A DNA stretch of 64,000 bases from CALDTK01 sp965213735. Lineage in GTDB: Bacteria > Bacteroidota > Bacteroidia > Chitinophagales > Saprospiraceae. Each line of letters opens with the position of its first letter. The first letter of the stretch is position 1. Positions 34,631 to 43,246 of this stretch are shown here, in pieces. The DNA is taken from assembly GCA_965213735.1 (NCBI GenBank), contig CBDCAB010000006.1:372001-436000 (forward strand), read 5' to 3'. The notes below the pieces were generated by a model. That model was not told the origin of the DNA. It did not search any database and was given only the letters and a program-made list of their open reading frames with translations. A program made the translations under genes and the position numbers.

Positions 34631-35050
34631 TTACTCAATCACTACGGGTGTTAAAATATCTCCGTCTAAATCATCAACTGTACGAAAAATGACAGTATCC
34701 GCGAGGCTCTCTATAGGTAAGGGGCAGAGCGGCACATCATCAATAGTGTTCACTTTGTATGCGTAGACTCTAAATTCTAAGTCTGCATCTTCTCGTAAGG
34801 AATTCGCAAACTCGTCGACAAACAAAAACTCATCACCCGGAGCTAAAAAGAACTCATCAATAGCGAGAAAGCTATTAAAGAGGCCGCAACTAATAGTGTC
34901 TACTGATGAGTGATACGCGTCTGTAAAAATATATACATTTGAGGAGGACAGGTTGGTAATCAGTAACTCATCATCAGGATTCACCCTGTCCGTGTCACAG
35001 ACAAAGCCAAACGAAGACATTAGAACAACTAAAAAGGTGTACTTGTACAT
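34631..35050 (-). CDS. Putative immunity protein (paralogue 1), exported
   Basis: 139 residues with an N-terminal hydrophobic leader (MYKYTFLVVLMSSFGFVC). The Cys could be a lipidation site, but the residue before it is Val, not the usual Gly/Ala/Ser. The rest is acidic: ELLITNLSSSNVYIFTD and ending LDGDILTPVVIE. A paralogue lies at 35979-36398, alike in length, in leader and in the ends NPDDELLI and TVDDL.GD..TP.VIE. Both directly follow a toxin-tail-like gene by 9 bases (the junction is conserved), which suggests an immunity role. That is inference from arrangement. Confidence 0.65.
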   Translation of the reverse strand: MYKYTFLVVLMSSFGFVCDTDRVNPDDELLITNLSSSNVYIFTDAYHSSVDTISCGLFNSFLAIDEFFLAPGDEFLFVDEFANSLREDADLEFRVYAYKVNTIDDVPLCPLPIESLADTVIFRTVDDLDGDILTPVVIE

Positions 35051-35059
35051 GTTGTTGTG

Positions 35060-35818
35060 TTATAGATGCCCAAGCAAGCCCAGTCCGACATTAAACGTGA
35101 GGCTGTAGGGGATGTCGGTCCAGTGAAACCGGGAATCAATAGGGTTCGCGCCAATGTTAAATTGAAGGTTTCGAGGGTTTTGATAAGGCGAAGGGCCCTG
35201 GTTCACATAAGATTGTCGGTCAAAGAAATTTGGGTCACGAAAGATATACCCTGGCTGGCCCGCCCCAAACTCTCGATCAAAGTAGTCTGCGGCTCGTCGG
35301 CTTGCCCGCGCCTCGTACCACCGCTCGTCATGATTGCCGAGGTCGAGTCCAATCCAATCGCCGATGTCCTCGAAAGTCGCATCGGCAAAGCTTGGGTAAG
35401 CTACTCCGAAAAAGTAAGCCGGGCCCATGCGACGACTCTGCAGCACATGTCCAAACTCGTGCACAAAGAGGTGATCACGAAAATCTCCACGCATGCCTAC
35501 AGGGCCGGTGATAACGTTGCCGAGTGTGTAAGCTCCCCTGTTGGAAATACCTGAGGCAACAACCGTTGCACCACGAAAGGTCTCCACGTTCTCAACAACA
35601 CCAATTGTATTAGACAGTTGTGCAAGACCTTGACCGGAGAGCGTCTGAGGTAGCTCCCAGGTAAACCGGGATGCAAGTTGGCCGATTTGCCCCCATGTAC
35701 TTAGGGAGTTATCGGTTGCAAACAAACCAGCTCCGAGTTGGAACATGCGGCCGACGTTATTTGCACCTTCAATGAAAGATTTTTTTGCAATGGTGGGTCT
35801 GCGGCCGCTCGCGCTCAA
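35060..35818 (-). CDS. Orphan polymorphic-toxin C-terminal module with zincin-like HEFGH motif
   Basis: 252 residues from a TTG; the frame continues upstream to a TAA near 35880, with residues (RSIGKAGEFLSASGRRP) that look like the tail of a larger protein. The centre has HLFVHEFGHVLQSRRMGP, an HExxH-type metal site, followed by AYFFGVAYPSF and a second motif WYEARASRRAADYF. This layout is seen at the ends of RHS/polymorphic toxins in Bacteroidota. The upstream RHS core is missing, so this is a displaced toxin tip or a remnant. An immunity-like gene follows after 9 bases. Confidence 0.7.
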   Translation of the reverse strand: MSASGRRPTIAKKSFIEGANNVGRMFQLGAGLFATDNSLSTWGQIGQLASRFTWELPQTLSGQGLAQLSNTIGVVENVETFRGATVVASGISNRGAYTLGNVITGPVGMRGDFRDHLFVHEFGHVLQSRRMGPAYFFGVAYPSFADATFEDIGDWIGLDLGNHDERWYEARASRRAADYFDREFGAGQPGYIFRDPNFFDRQSYVNQGPSPYQNPRNLQFNIGANPIDSRFHWTDIPYSLTFNVGLGLLGHL

Positions 35819-35978
35819 GAACTCGCCGGCCTTTCCTATTGAGCGCCGGCTCGTGATCGCGGCGCTGAAGGTTTATCTCAGGAATATGCGGATTCACAGA
35901 GCTTACGTCCATAGCAAAACTACACTTGTTGTCTTTCCAAGAAACTATGATTATAGAATTCATCTAACTGCTGTAGAT

Positions 35979-36398
35979 CTACTCGATCACTATCGGGGTA
36001 AAGTTATCACCCTGTAAATCGTCTACCGTGCGCACCACAAGAGTATCTGCAAGGTCCTCGATAGGCTCAGGACAAAGTGGTACATCGGCTATAGAAACGA
36101 CCTTGTAAACATAAACACGAAGATCAAAGTCTCGGTTATCGCGCAGCGGCTCAGCAAACTCACCTATGATAAGCGATTCTGACCCCGATGTTATAAAAAA
36201 CTGATCAAAAGAGCGCAAACTCTCGAAGACACCACAACGAATAGTATCCACTGTTCTACCCATCAAACTAACAAATATGTATATGTTATCTGACGACTCA
36301 TTTATAATCAGTAACTCGTCATCTGGATCTACTTCGTCTGAGGTACAGATGAATCCAAACGAACAGCCGAAAAGAATTAAAAAAATGAACCTGTCCAT
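35979..36398 (-). CDS. Putative immunity protein (paralogue 2), exported
   Basis: 139 residues, same length as paralogue 1. It starts MDRFIFLILFGCSFGFIC and continues DPDDELLIINESSDNIYIF, ending DLQGDNFTPIVIE. The leader Cys again follows a bulky residue (Ile). It follows the broken toxin tail (36408-36977) with the same 9-base spacer (CACAACAAC) as the first pair. Paralogue duplication together with the toxin module is therefore visible in the DNA. Confidence 0.65.
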   Translation of the reverse strand: MDRFIFLILFGCSFGFICTSDEVDPDDELLIINESSDNIYIFVSLMGRTVDTIRCGVFESLRSFDQFFITSGSESLIIGEFAEPLRDNRDFDLRVYVYKVVSIADVPLCPEPIEDLADTLVVRTVDDLQGDNFTPIVIE

Positions 36399-36407
36399 GT
36401 TGTTGTG

Positions 36408-36977
36408 TTATAGATGCCCAAGCAAGCCCAGTCCGCCATTAAACATGAGGCTGTAGGGGATGTCGGTCCAGTGAAACCGAGAATTAATGGGGTTCGCGCC
36501 ATCGTTAAATTGAAGGTTCCGAGGGTTTTGATAGGGCGAAGGTCCAGGGTTAACGTACGACTGCCTATCAAAAAAGTTAGGATCACCAGCGATATACCCT
36601 GGCTGGCCCGCCCCAAACGCTCGATCAAAGTAGTCTGCGGCACGTCGGCTTGCCCGCGCCTCTTACCACCGCTCGTCATGATTGCCGAGGTCGAGTCCAA
36701 GCCAGTCGCCGATGTCCTCGAAAGTCGCATCGGCAAAGCTTGGGTAAGCTACTCCGAAAAAGTAGCTGCCATTGATGCTAGCGTATGTGGAGTAGGTGTA
36801 ACTGTGGGAAAGCTTGGAAGCGAAGAATTCGGAGTATTGCCCACCGCTTATATCCAGTCGCACGCGGTAGGCTTCAGCCGTTCGCTCACGGGCCGTGACG
36901 ATCAGGTCGTCCAGCTCTGAATAGTCGACCTCCTTTGGTCCTGTGCGTTTGTCGCTGATGTAGATACAAATTAACGT
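36408..36977 (-). pseudogene. Broken second copy of the toxin C-terminal module
   Basis: The 3' part (36408 to ~36765) is a near copy of 35060-35418, ending in the same G-H-L-stop. In the first copy, WYEARAS reads TGG TAC GAG; here TAC has become TAA, a nonsense codon at about 36663. Upstream of YFFGVAYPSF the sequence is unrelated to copy 1: there is no HEFGH, but ELDDLIVTARERTAEAYRV instead. So it is a chimera joined to a different toxin segment, or an independently diverged tip. It opens after a TAG at 36978. Confidence 0.7.
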
Positions 36978-37100
36978 CTAAAATCACGTCCGATCTATTA
37001 GGGGGCTGTTACACGGGATATCCAACAACTGCCTGAGCACCACAGTGAACCTCAACTCATGACAGTCGACCATATAACAACAGCTAATAGATACATCAGG
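36978..37100. other. Short intergenic stretch
   Basis: AT-rich with stops in all frames. No gene or structure recognised. Confidence 0.4.
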
Positions 37101-37613
37101 CTATAGCTCTAATACTAGATTTTCTTCTCGGTACGGTGCTAGCTTTACCAAATTTTCACCTTCTCCCAGTATAGATTTTGTTCTTAATTTACGTTCCAGT
37201 TTATCGACTCCACCCTGGCAGACCTGAATCCGCAACTTCCCAGCTTCAAATATTACTCTACTGTTCATATACCCATGGTAATAGTGCGTGCCAGATTCTA
37301 CGTGGATTGTATCGAAAAAATGCTGAACTACCGTATCAGCTATAGGATAAGATACCAAACTTCCGATGAATATAACCTGATAGTCCCCCTCTGGAAGACC
37401 AGTTATAACTGAGTGCTTCGAGTAGAGATAATTTAATGGTTTTAAATCGAGTATTTCTCCAGATTCTATGATTCTTACAGCGAAGTCTAGCCCGGGTCTT
37501 CGACCCAATCCTTCACGCACACTTGCCGACATTATAAGCGTTGATGTACGCTGCGCATTTAGTTGCACAATCGCACTACAGATTCCAGGCAAAAATATGC
37601 AATATTGTATCAT
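37101..37613 (-). CDS. Putative secreted immunity-like protein of a third module
   Basis: 170 residues from the ATG at 37613, which overlaps the stop of the upstream fragment (ATGA); an ATG at 37625 is also in frame. MIQYCIFLPGICSAIVQLNA is a signal peptide. The mature part (RIIESGEILDLKPLNYLYSK; LPEGDYQVIFIGSLVSYPIA) resembles carboxypeptidase-regulatory-like beta domains in style but is not recognised. Base composition is low in GC. Position after a toxin-tail-like fragment suggests a module parallel to the two pairs at 34.6-37.0 kb. Confidence 0.6.
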   Translation of the reverse strand: MIQYCIFLPGICSAIVQLNAQRTSTLIMSASVREGLGRRPGLDFAVRIIESGEILDLKPLNYLYSKHSVITGLPEGDYQVIFIGSLVSYPIADTVVQHFFDTIHVESGTHYYHGYMNSRVIFEAGKLRIQVCQGGVDKLERKLRTKSILGEGENLVKLAPYREENLVLEL

Positions 37614-37830
37614 CTTCTGTACCATGAGTTGCCGAAAAGGTTGAAGTGCATTAAGGGCTGCCGACGGGTATGAGACATTCCGACATTAAAGGTAAGCATG
37701 GAAGCAAGCATATCTATGCTATCTGCCCAATTGTCGCTGTTTCTCCCCATCTGCCAATCATCCGCTAGTTTTCTCCACCTTTTCTCCTGCAAGTTGTCAT
37801 AGCCTGCGGCTAGAGCGCGTTTGGCTCGCT
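37610..37830 (-). pseudogene. C-terminal fragment of a polymorphic-toxin-like protein
   Basis: About 70 codons (DNLQEKRWRKLADDWQMG, then DMLASMLTFNVGMSHTRRQP, ending LFGNSWYRR). The final part (LTFNVGM) resembles LTFNVGLGLLGHL at the end of the 35060 toxin. The frame continues upstream only through the palindromic array at 37813-38133, so the rest of the gene is lost and the array abuts it. Confidence 0.5.
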
Positions 37831-38133
37831 CTGCGAGTGCGCTCCCTACATCGGCGCACCGACAGAGTCGGCCAAACGCGCCTAGGATTGCTCTATTCAT
37901 TTCGGCGCACCGACAGAGTCGGCCGAACGCGCCTGGGGTTTCGCTGTGCATCGGCGCACCGACAGAGTCTGCCAAACGCGCCTGGGTTATGCTGTTCACA
38001 TCGGCGCACCGACAGAGTCGGCCAAACGCGCCTGGGGTTTCGCTTTGCATCGGCGCACCGACAGAGTCGGCCAAACGCGCCTGAGATTGCACTCATCAAT
38101 TCGGCGCACCGACAGAGTCGACCAAACCCGCCG
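37813..38133. repeat. Array of seven palindromic units with ~50-bp period
   Basis: Six direct 33-base units start at 37851, 37902, 37951, 38001, 38050 and 38101, spaced by 16-18 bases. One diverged inverted unit lies at 37813-37844. Each direct unit folds as an outer stem GGCGC/GCGCC and an inner stem CCGAC-AGA-GTCGG. In the inverted unit these are AGCGC/GCGCT and CTCGC-AGA-GCGAG, with both arms changed. Units 3 and 6 carry one-sided changes. Spacers are short, and two (after units 2 and 4) are nearly identical. It lies upstream of the toxin fragment. Confidence 0.85.
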
Positions 38134-38203
38134 CTTGCGCACTTCCAAGTAGCGTACGAGCTAGCTCAGGAAGTACTCGCCCTGGAGGTGCTCTAGAGGA
38201 GCC

Positions 38204-39355
38204 TTAATCCCCCTTCAGCAGCTGACGAGAGATCACCAATTTCTGGATTTCGCTGGTGCCTTCACCAATCGTGCACAGCTTGGAGTCGCGGTAAAACTTC
38301 TCGACTGGGTAATCTTTGGTGTAGCCGTAGCCACCAAAGATTTGGACAGCGTCTGTACTCACCTCCACGCAGGTTTCTGAAGCGCGATACTTAGCCATCG
38401 CGCCAATCGAAGTCACCTTCTGCCCTGCATCCTTCATAAAGCCTGCCTGGCGAGTCAGCAGCTCGGAAGCGTGAATCTTAGCCTGCATATCGGCCAACTT
38501 AAATGCGATGGCCTGGAACTTTGAGATTGGCTTACCAAACTGCTCGCGCTCTTGGCTATAGGCCACACTAGCTTCGTAAGCGCCCTTAGCAATTCCGAGG
38601 GAAAGTGCTGCAATAGAAATGCGACCCCCATCGAGAATTTTCATGGCCTGGATAAAGCCTTCACCCTCTTCACCGAGGCGCTGCGCGGAGCTGATGCGAC
38701 AGTCTTCGAAAATCATCTCGGCTGTTTCGGAGGCGCGCATCCCCAGCTTGTTCTCTTTTTTGCCGCCACGAAAGCCTTCAGTAGTTCGCTCAACGATAAA
38801 AGCGGTCATGCCATGCGAATCGAGCAGCTCGCCCGTGCGCACAATGACCACCGCTACCTCAGCACTCTTGCCGTGGGTAATCCAGTTTTTAGCACCATTA
38901 ATGATATAATCGTCGCCACTCTTAGAGGCTACCGTTTTCATACGGCCCGCATCCGAACCTGTGTTTGGCTCGGTGAGGCCCCATGCCCCAATCCACTCGC
39001 CGGTGGCCAATTTGGGTAGGTACTTTTGCTTTTGCTCCTCAGAGCCAAACATCAAGATATGATTCGTGCAGAGGGAGTTGTGAGCCGCCACACTCAAGCC
39101 AATACTCGGATCGACCTTAGTAATCTCCTCAATCACCGTGATGTACTCCTGGTAGCTGAGACCTGAGCCTTGGTATTCCTCTGGCACGAGCACGCCCAAA
39201 AAGCCATGCTCTCCTAACTTGGTGAACAACTCGCGCGGGAATGTTTGTGCCTCATCCCACTCCATCACGTGCGGACGGATATGAGTTTCGGTAAAGTCAC
39301 GGGCGGAGGTACGAACGAGATCGAGTTCGTCGATGCTCTCGGCAAGTTGAGTCAT
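38204..39355 (-). CDS. Acyl-CoA dehydrogenase
   Basis: 383 residues from the ATG at 39355; the frame is open 19 codons further upstream. FAD-dependent oxidation of acyl-CoA to the trans-2-enoyl form in beta-oxidation or branched-chain amino-acid breakdown. Hallmarks: GAWGLTEPNTGSDAG (FAD-binding signature), NGAKNWITHG, and near the end TDAVQIFGGYGYTKDYPVEK and CTIGEGTSEIQKLVIS. The catalytic base position fits Glu in DYPVEKFYRD or the later IGEGTSE; short/branched-chain type is likely. It stands alone downstream of the array. Confidence 0.94.
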   Translation of the reverse strand: MTQLAESIDELDLVRTSARDFTETHIRPHVMEWDEAQTFPRELFTKLGEHGFLGVLVPEEYQGSGLSYQEYITVIEEITKVDPSIGLSVAAHNSLCTNHILMFGSEEQKQKYLPKLATGEWIGAWGLTEPNTGSDAGRMKTVASKSGDDYIINGAKNWITHGKSAEVAVVIVRTGELLDSHGMTAFIVERTTEGFRGGKKENKLGMRASETAEMIFEDCRISSAQRLGEEGEGFIQAMKILDGGRISIAALSLGIAKGAYEASVAYSQEREQFGKPISKFQAIAFKLADMQAKIHASELLTRQAGFMKDAGQKVTSIGAMAKYRASETCVEVSTDAVQIFGGYGYTKDYPVEKFYRDSKLCTIGEGTSEIQKLVISRQLLKGD

Positions 39356-39458
39356 GAGAATGATTTCTAGGTTGGCTGCACCGGCCAGCGAGGTCGTTGG
39401 CAGGGGCTTCAAAGGTAAGCGCCTGTAGACTGGTGAAGGTTCAGCGCTCAGGCTAGCG

Positions 39459-40013
39459 CTAGCTGCGGGCGGCGACGAGTTCGGTGCTGCGGCTCTGCGC
39501 CCAGCGCATCACCAGCACGGCTGCACCACCGAAAAGCAAGGTGCTGGCGAGGGTACTTGGAAAAAATGGCAATCCAGCAGCCATACAAGCCGCTAAGCCA
39601 GCCATGTTGAGCGGATACATGCCGCTCATTGCCCAGGTGCCGAAATTGCTGATCAAAAAGAAGAGTACAGCACCGCCTAGGCCTGTGCTGAGCATTCGCA
39701 GCCAATTGCTGTCGCTTTGGGTTTTGAGCGCAAGCGGTAAAAAGGCGGTGAGGCCGAGGGCTACGTAAGTACCTAAGTCGGCAGTAAACGTAAAGCCTTC
39801 GTAGTAGCTGGCGTAGAAGGTATTGTTGAGCACCAGGTCACTGAGGTACATCGCAGCAAGCGGCAGCGCCAGGGCCAGCCAACGAGGTCGCGCATACGCA
39901 CCAGCGACGAGCGCCATCGCGACGATCGGAGTAAAGTTGGTAGGATGGGGCAGCAGGCGAGCCATAAAGCCTAGCAGTACCAGGCACACGAGGGTGAACA
40001 GTTTTGTACGCAT
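39459..40013 (-). CDS. DUF6580 family putative transport membrane protein
   Basis: 184 residues with about five hydrophobic helices. LLPHPTNFTPIVAMALVAGA and YLSDLVLNNTFYASYYEG match the Bacteroidota DUF6580 family, thought to be the substrate-binding subunit type of ECF-like vitamin transporters. SNFGTWAMSGMYPLN in the second half is typical. No ATPase subunit lies nearby. The substrate is not predictable from this. Confidence 0.82.
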   Translation of the reverse strand: MRTKLFTLVCLVLLGFMARLLPHPTNFTPIVAMALVAGAYARPRWLALALPLAAMYLSDLVLNNTFYASYYEGFTFTADLGTYVALGLTAFLPLALKTQSDSNWLRMLSTGLGGAVLFFLISNFGTWAMSGMYPLNMAGLAACMAAGLPFFPSTLASTLLFGGAAVLVMRWAQSRSTELVAARS

Positions 40014-40043
40014 CGGCGGCGAAGGTAAGGGTTGCGCCCGCTT

Positions 40044-41678
40044 TTAGCCGTGCTGCTCGACAAGCACTTTTAGACGCATATCGAGCGGATCGAAGTTGGC
40101 CAGCAGCAGCTCGAAAAAGTGCTTGCCGTGGCGCGCGTACAGCTCCATAAAACTTTGCGAGCGCTCTTGAAGACCTCCATTCGGCAAAAGAGTTTGGTGC
40201 AATTGCTCGATACGTGATACCCCATCGGCCTGCTGTTTCTTGAGTTGCCGCACCAGTCGCTTTTCAAGGGCGGCGAGGTCATTATCGAGCAGTTTCGCTT
40301 TCGCTAAAACATGCTGCTCCAGTGTCGGATCTACGCGCTGGGCGGTGTGGCTGATAGTTTCGAGTATCGTCTGTAGCTGAGCCCGACGAGCGCTGAGATC
40401 AACATCGACCTCACTGTGTGTAGTCACGTAGTATCGCAGCAATTGATGCTTGTCGCCCAGCAGATCGCGTGGGCTCAGGCCAAGTTTGTCAAGCTGTTTG
40501 GCAGATTTATAGTCTATCCACCAGGCGCTGTCTCTACGTACGAGCATCGGCATGGGCACACCGAACGCAGCAAATTGCGTCTTCCGCTCGAGCCAATATG
40601 CAAGTTCGCCACCTCCACCTACATAGGCGAGATTGGGCAGCGAAAATTCTTGCAGCAGCGGACGCATCACTACATTCGGACTAAACCGCTCGGGGTGCTC
40701 CTCGATGTGTTGTTCGAGTTGTGCGGGCGTCCAGCGGATATCGGTGTCGAGCACTTGGATATGGCCCTCTTCGACCACAAGTCTGTCGCGCCGGCCCGGC
40801 TGCAAGTAGAAAAAATTAATAGCCCTGGCATGCGCTTGTGCAGCAAAGCCAGCTGCATCGAGTTGGGCCTGCTGTGCCTCTATCAAGGGCTGACTCACCT
40901 GCTCGAACACCTCACGTTTAATGTGCTTGGCAAAATTTTGCTTGAGGCGTGGATGGTTGAGGTTGGCCACAAGGACTCCATATTCACCGAAGAGTTCGGC
41001 CACAAAATGTGCGGTGGCTTCTCCGAGATTGGCTTCTGAGTGGTAGCACTTGTGCAGCAGGTCTCGCAAGTAGTTGGCAGCAGACGAATTCCCGAGTTGT
41101 GCGGACACAGCTTTGTATGCTGGCTCGATTTCGCGCAGGTGCATGGCGCCAGTTGCGCCCGTCTGTTGGGTTTGCCAAGTGATCGTTTCACTCCCGATAC
41201 GCAGATGATCGATTTCCTCGAGGTCATGGTCTTCTGCACCAAGTACAAACACGGGTACGAATTCGTAGTCCGGGTAGGCTTTTTTTAGTTTTCGCGAAAG
41301 CGTGACAGTGCTGAGAATCTTATACACATAGTAGAGCGGCCCCAGAAATAGCGAGGCTTGGTGGGCGGTGACGATGGTAAACGTATTCGTATCGAGCAGC
41401 TGCTTTACCCTGCCGGGGCATTTCATCCCGTAGGTGCTGTACTGCTCCTGGAGCACCTCTACCAGCGTGTGGCGATCTATGGCGAATTGTTGGCGGTCGT
41501 GTATGGTTTTGGCGAAAGCTGACAGCCTGCTATGCCCCTCCAGCGTAGGCTGCGGGACGTGCTGCATAAAGGGCAGAAGTCGCTCGTCGAGCTCGGCGTA
41601 GGCAATGTCGCGGGTAGAAAATTGGCCGCTTTCGCGAAAACTCAGGTGTTCGACCTGAACGTCGGGGGGAGGAATCAT
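40044..41678 (-). CDS. bshC: Bacillithiol biosynthesis cysteine-adding enzyme BshC
   Basis: 544 residues. BshC is the last-step ligase that adds cysteine to glucosaminyl-malate to make bacillithiol. Rossmann-type features are VTAHQASLFLGPLYYVYKIL, FVPVFVLGAEDHDLEEIDHL and SLPNLAYVGGGGELAYWLER; the C-terminal coiled coil (DNDLAALEKRLVRQLKKQQA) is also typical. bshA and bshB are not in the window. The gene is unusually rich in the iterated motif: four sites (40297, 41288, 41506, 41628), encoding ARAKL-, TLSRKL-, AFAKT- and SFRES-type peptides. Confidence 0.92.
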   Translation of the reverse strand: MIPPPDVQVEHLSFRESGQFSTRDIAYAELDERLLPFMQHVPQPTLEGHSRLSAFAKTIHDRQQFAIDRHTLVEVLQEQYSTYGMKCPGRVKQLLDTNTFTIVTAHQASLFLGPLYYVYKILSTVTLSRKLKKAYPDYEFVPVFVLGAEDHDLEEIDHLRIGSETITWQTQQTGATGAMHLREIEPAYKAVSAQLGNSSAANYLRDLLHKCYHSEANLGEATAHFVAELFGEYGVLVANLNHPRLKQNFAKHIKREVFEQVSQPLIEAQQAQLDAAGFAAQAHARAINFFYLQPGRRDRLVVEEGHIQVLDTDIRWTPAQLEQHIEEHPERFSPNVVMRPLLQEFSLPNLAYVGGGGELAYWLERKTQFAAFGVPMPMLVRRDSAWWIDYKSAKQLDKLGLSPRDLLGDKHQLLRYYVTTHSEVDVDLSARRAQLQTILETISHTAQRVDPTLEQHVLAKAKLLDNDLAALEKRLVRQLKKQQADGVSRIEQLHQTLLPNGGLQERSQSFMELYARHGKHFFELLLANFDPLDMRLKVLVEQHG

Positions 41679-41752
41679 CTACGCGCTTAAGTTCACGGTC
41701 AGTAACCTGTCACCGCGCTGGGGGTTCTCCAGCCGCACAACCCGCTGTACAC

Positions 41753-43246
41753 ATGCCTACTCCAACCTACATAGTCGCGCTCGACGCTGGCACGACCAGT
41801 TGTCGGACTTTAATTTTTGATGCTTCCGCAAAACTGGTGGCGCTGGCTCAGCAGGAATTTGAGCAGCACTATCCGCAAGCAGGTTGGGTCGAACATGATG
41901 CGGAGGACATTTGGGCGGCGCAGCGTGCAACGTTATTTGGTGCGCTGCGGCGGGCGAACATTGAGCTGAGTCAAGTGGCGGCAATTGGCATTACTAATCA
42001 ACGGGAAACAGCTGTTGCTTTTGATGCTGGTACAGGCAAGCCGCTCGGCCGTGCAATTGTGTGGCAAGACAAGCGTACTGCCGAGCGGTGTAGGTCGCTG
42101 CGGGCGAAGCGAGGTGAGGAATTTTCTCAAAAAACTGGTCTGGTAGTAGATGCCTACTTCACGGCGAGCAAACTCGAATGGATGCTTGCCAATCGACCGG
42201 CCGTGGCTGAGGCGAGGGAAGCAGGCACCCTCAGGTTTTGTACTATCGATACCTGGCTGGTGTACAAGCTGACGGGGGGCAAGCGCTTCATCACCGATGA
42301 AACCAATGCCTCGCGCACTTTGGTGTACGATATTCATGCGGGTGAGTGGGCGCAGGAGTTGCTGGAGGAGTTCGGCTTGCGCCGAAACGAATTGCCCGAA
42401 GTCGTAGCGAGTTCAGGTAGACTTGCCACGACGAGTAAAGAGCTATTCGGAGCTGAGGTGGCGATTGCGGGTATAGCTGGCGACCAGCAGGCGGCGCTGT
42501 TTGGGCAACGATGTTTTGCGGATGGGCAGGCAAAGAATACCTACGGCACAGGCTGTTTTCTGCTGATGAACACAGGTACTAAAGCTAAGGCATCGAGCAA
42601 CGGATTGGTGACTACGATAGCTTGGAAGATCAACGGTGAGCGGGTGTATGCGTTGGAGGGCAGCATCCTCGTGGCTGGTGCGGCGGTGCAATGGCTGCGC
42701 GATGGCTTGGGCTTGTTTGAGGAGGCGGCTGAGAGTGAGGAGCTGGCGCGATCGGTGAAGGATAATGGTGGTGTGTACGTGGTGCCTGCCTTTGCGGGAC
42801 TTGGTGCGCCCTACTGGGATGGCGATGCGCGTGGAGCTGTATTTGGCCTCACACGTGGATCGCACAAACGCTACCTCACGCGGGCTACGCTGGAGAGTTT
42901 GGCCTACCAAACACGTGATTTGATTGAGGCCATGGCTGCGGATAGCGGCTTGGATTTGGTGAGTTTACAGGTAGATGGAGGTGCGGCAGCCAATGATTGG
43001 TTGATGCAGTTTCAGGCTGACGTCATCCAGCGGCCGGTGGTGCGTCGCGACTTTGGTGAGGCTACGGCTATGGGTGCAGCTTTTTTGGCAGGTATCGGAG
43101 TGGGCATGTGGACGATCGAGGAGCTGAAGGATCTGCACTTACCGACGCAGACGTTTGGGGCGCAACGGCCTGCTGAGGAGGTTGATAGCTTGTATGCGGG
43201 GTGGGGTAGGGCAGTGGAGGCTTGTCGGGTTTTTGGGGGTGGATAG
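41753..43246 (+). CDS. glpK: Glycerol kinase
   Basis: 497 residues, standard length. Phosphorylates glycerol to glycerol 3-phosphate with ATP. FGGY-family hallmarks: IVALDAGTTSCRTLIFD, ITNQRETAVAFD, WQDKRTAERC, GIAGDQQAALFGQ and GAPYWDGDARGAVFGLTRG. The downstream enzyme GlpD lies at 48.9-50.5 kb, but no GlpF channel is seen. The gene ends just before a heptamer run. Confidence 0.96.
   Translation: MPTPTYIVALDAGTTSCRTLIFDASAKLVALAQQEFEQHYPQAGWVEHDAEDIWAAQRATLFGALRRANIELSQVAAIGITNQRETAVAFDAGTGKPLGRAIVWQDKRTAERCRSLRAKRGEEFSQKTGLVVDAYFTASKLEWMLANRPAVAEAREAGTLRFCTIDTWLVYKLTGGKRFITDETNASRTLVYDIHAGEWAQELLEEFGLRRNELPEVVASSGRLATTSKELFGAEVAIAGIAGDQQAALFGQRCFADGQAKNTYGTGCFLLMNTGTKAKASSNGLVTTIAWKINGERVYALEGSILVAGAAVQWLRDGLGLFEEAAESEELARSVKDNGGVYVVPAFAGLGAPYWDGDARGAVFGLTRGSHKRYLTRATLESLAYQTRDLIEAMAADSGLDLVSLQVDGGAAANDWLMQFQADVIQRPVVRRDFGEATAMGAAFLAGIGVGMWTIEELKDLHLPTQTFGAQRPAEEVDSLYAGWGRAVEACRVFGGG

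Noticed and set aside
37851..38133. CRISPR array
   Set aside because: Repeats are regularly spaced, but the intervals are only 16-18 bases, two of them nearly identical, and no cas gene is near. The units are palindromes rather than CRISPR repeats with unique spacers.
37837..38196. Arg/Ala-rich frames across the palindromic array
   Set aside because: They arise because the repeat has no stop in several frames; the translations repeat the DNA unit and do not resemble proteins.
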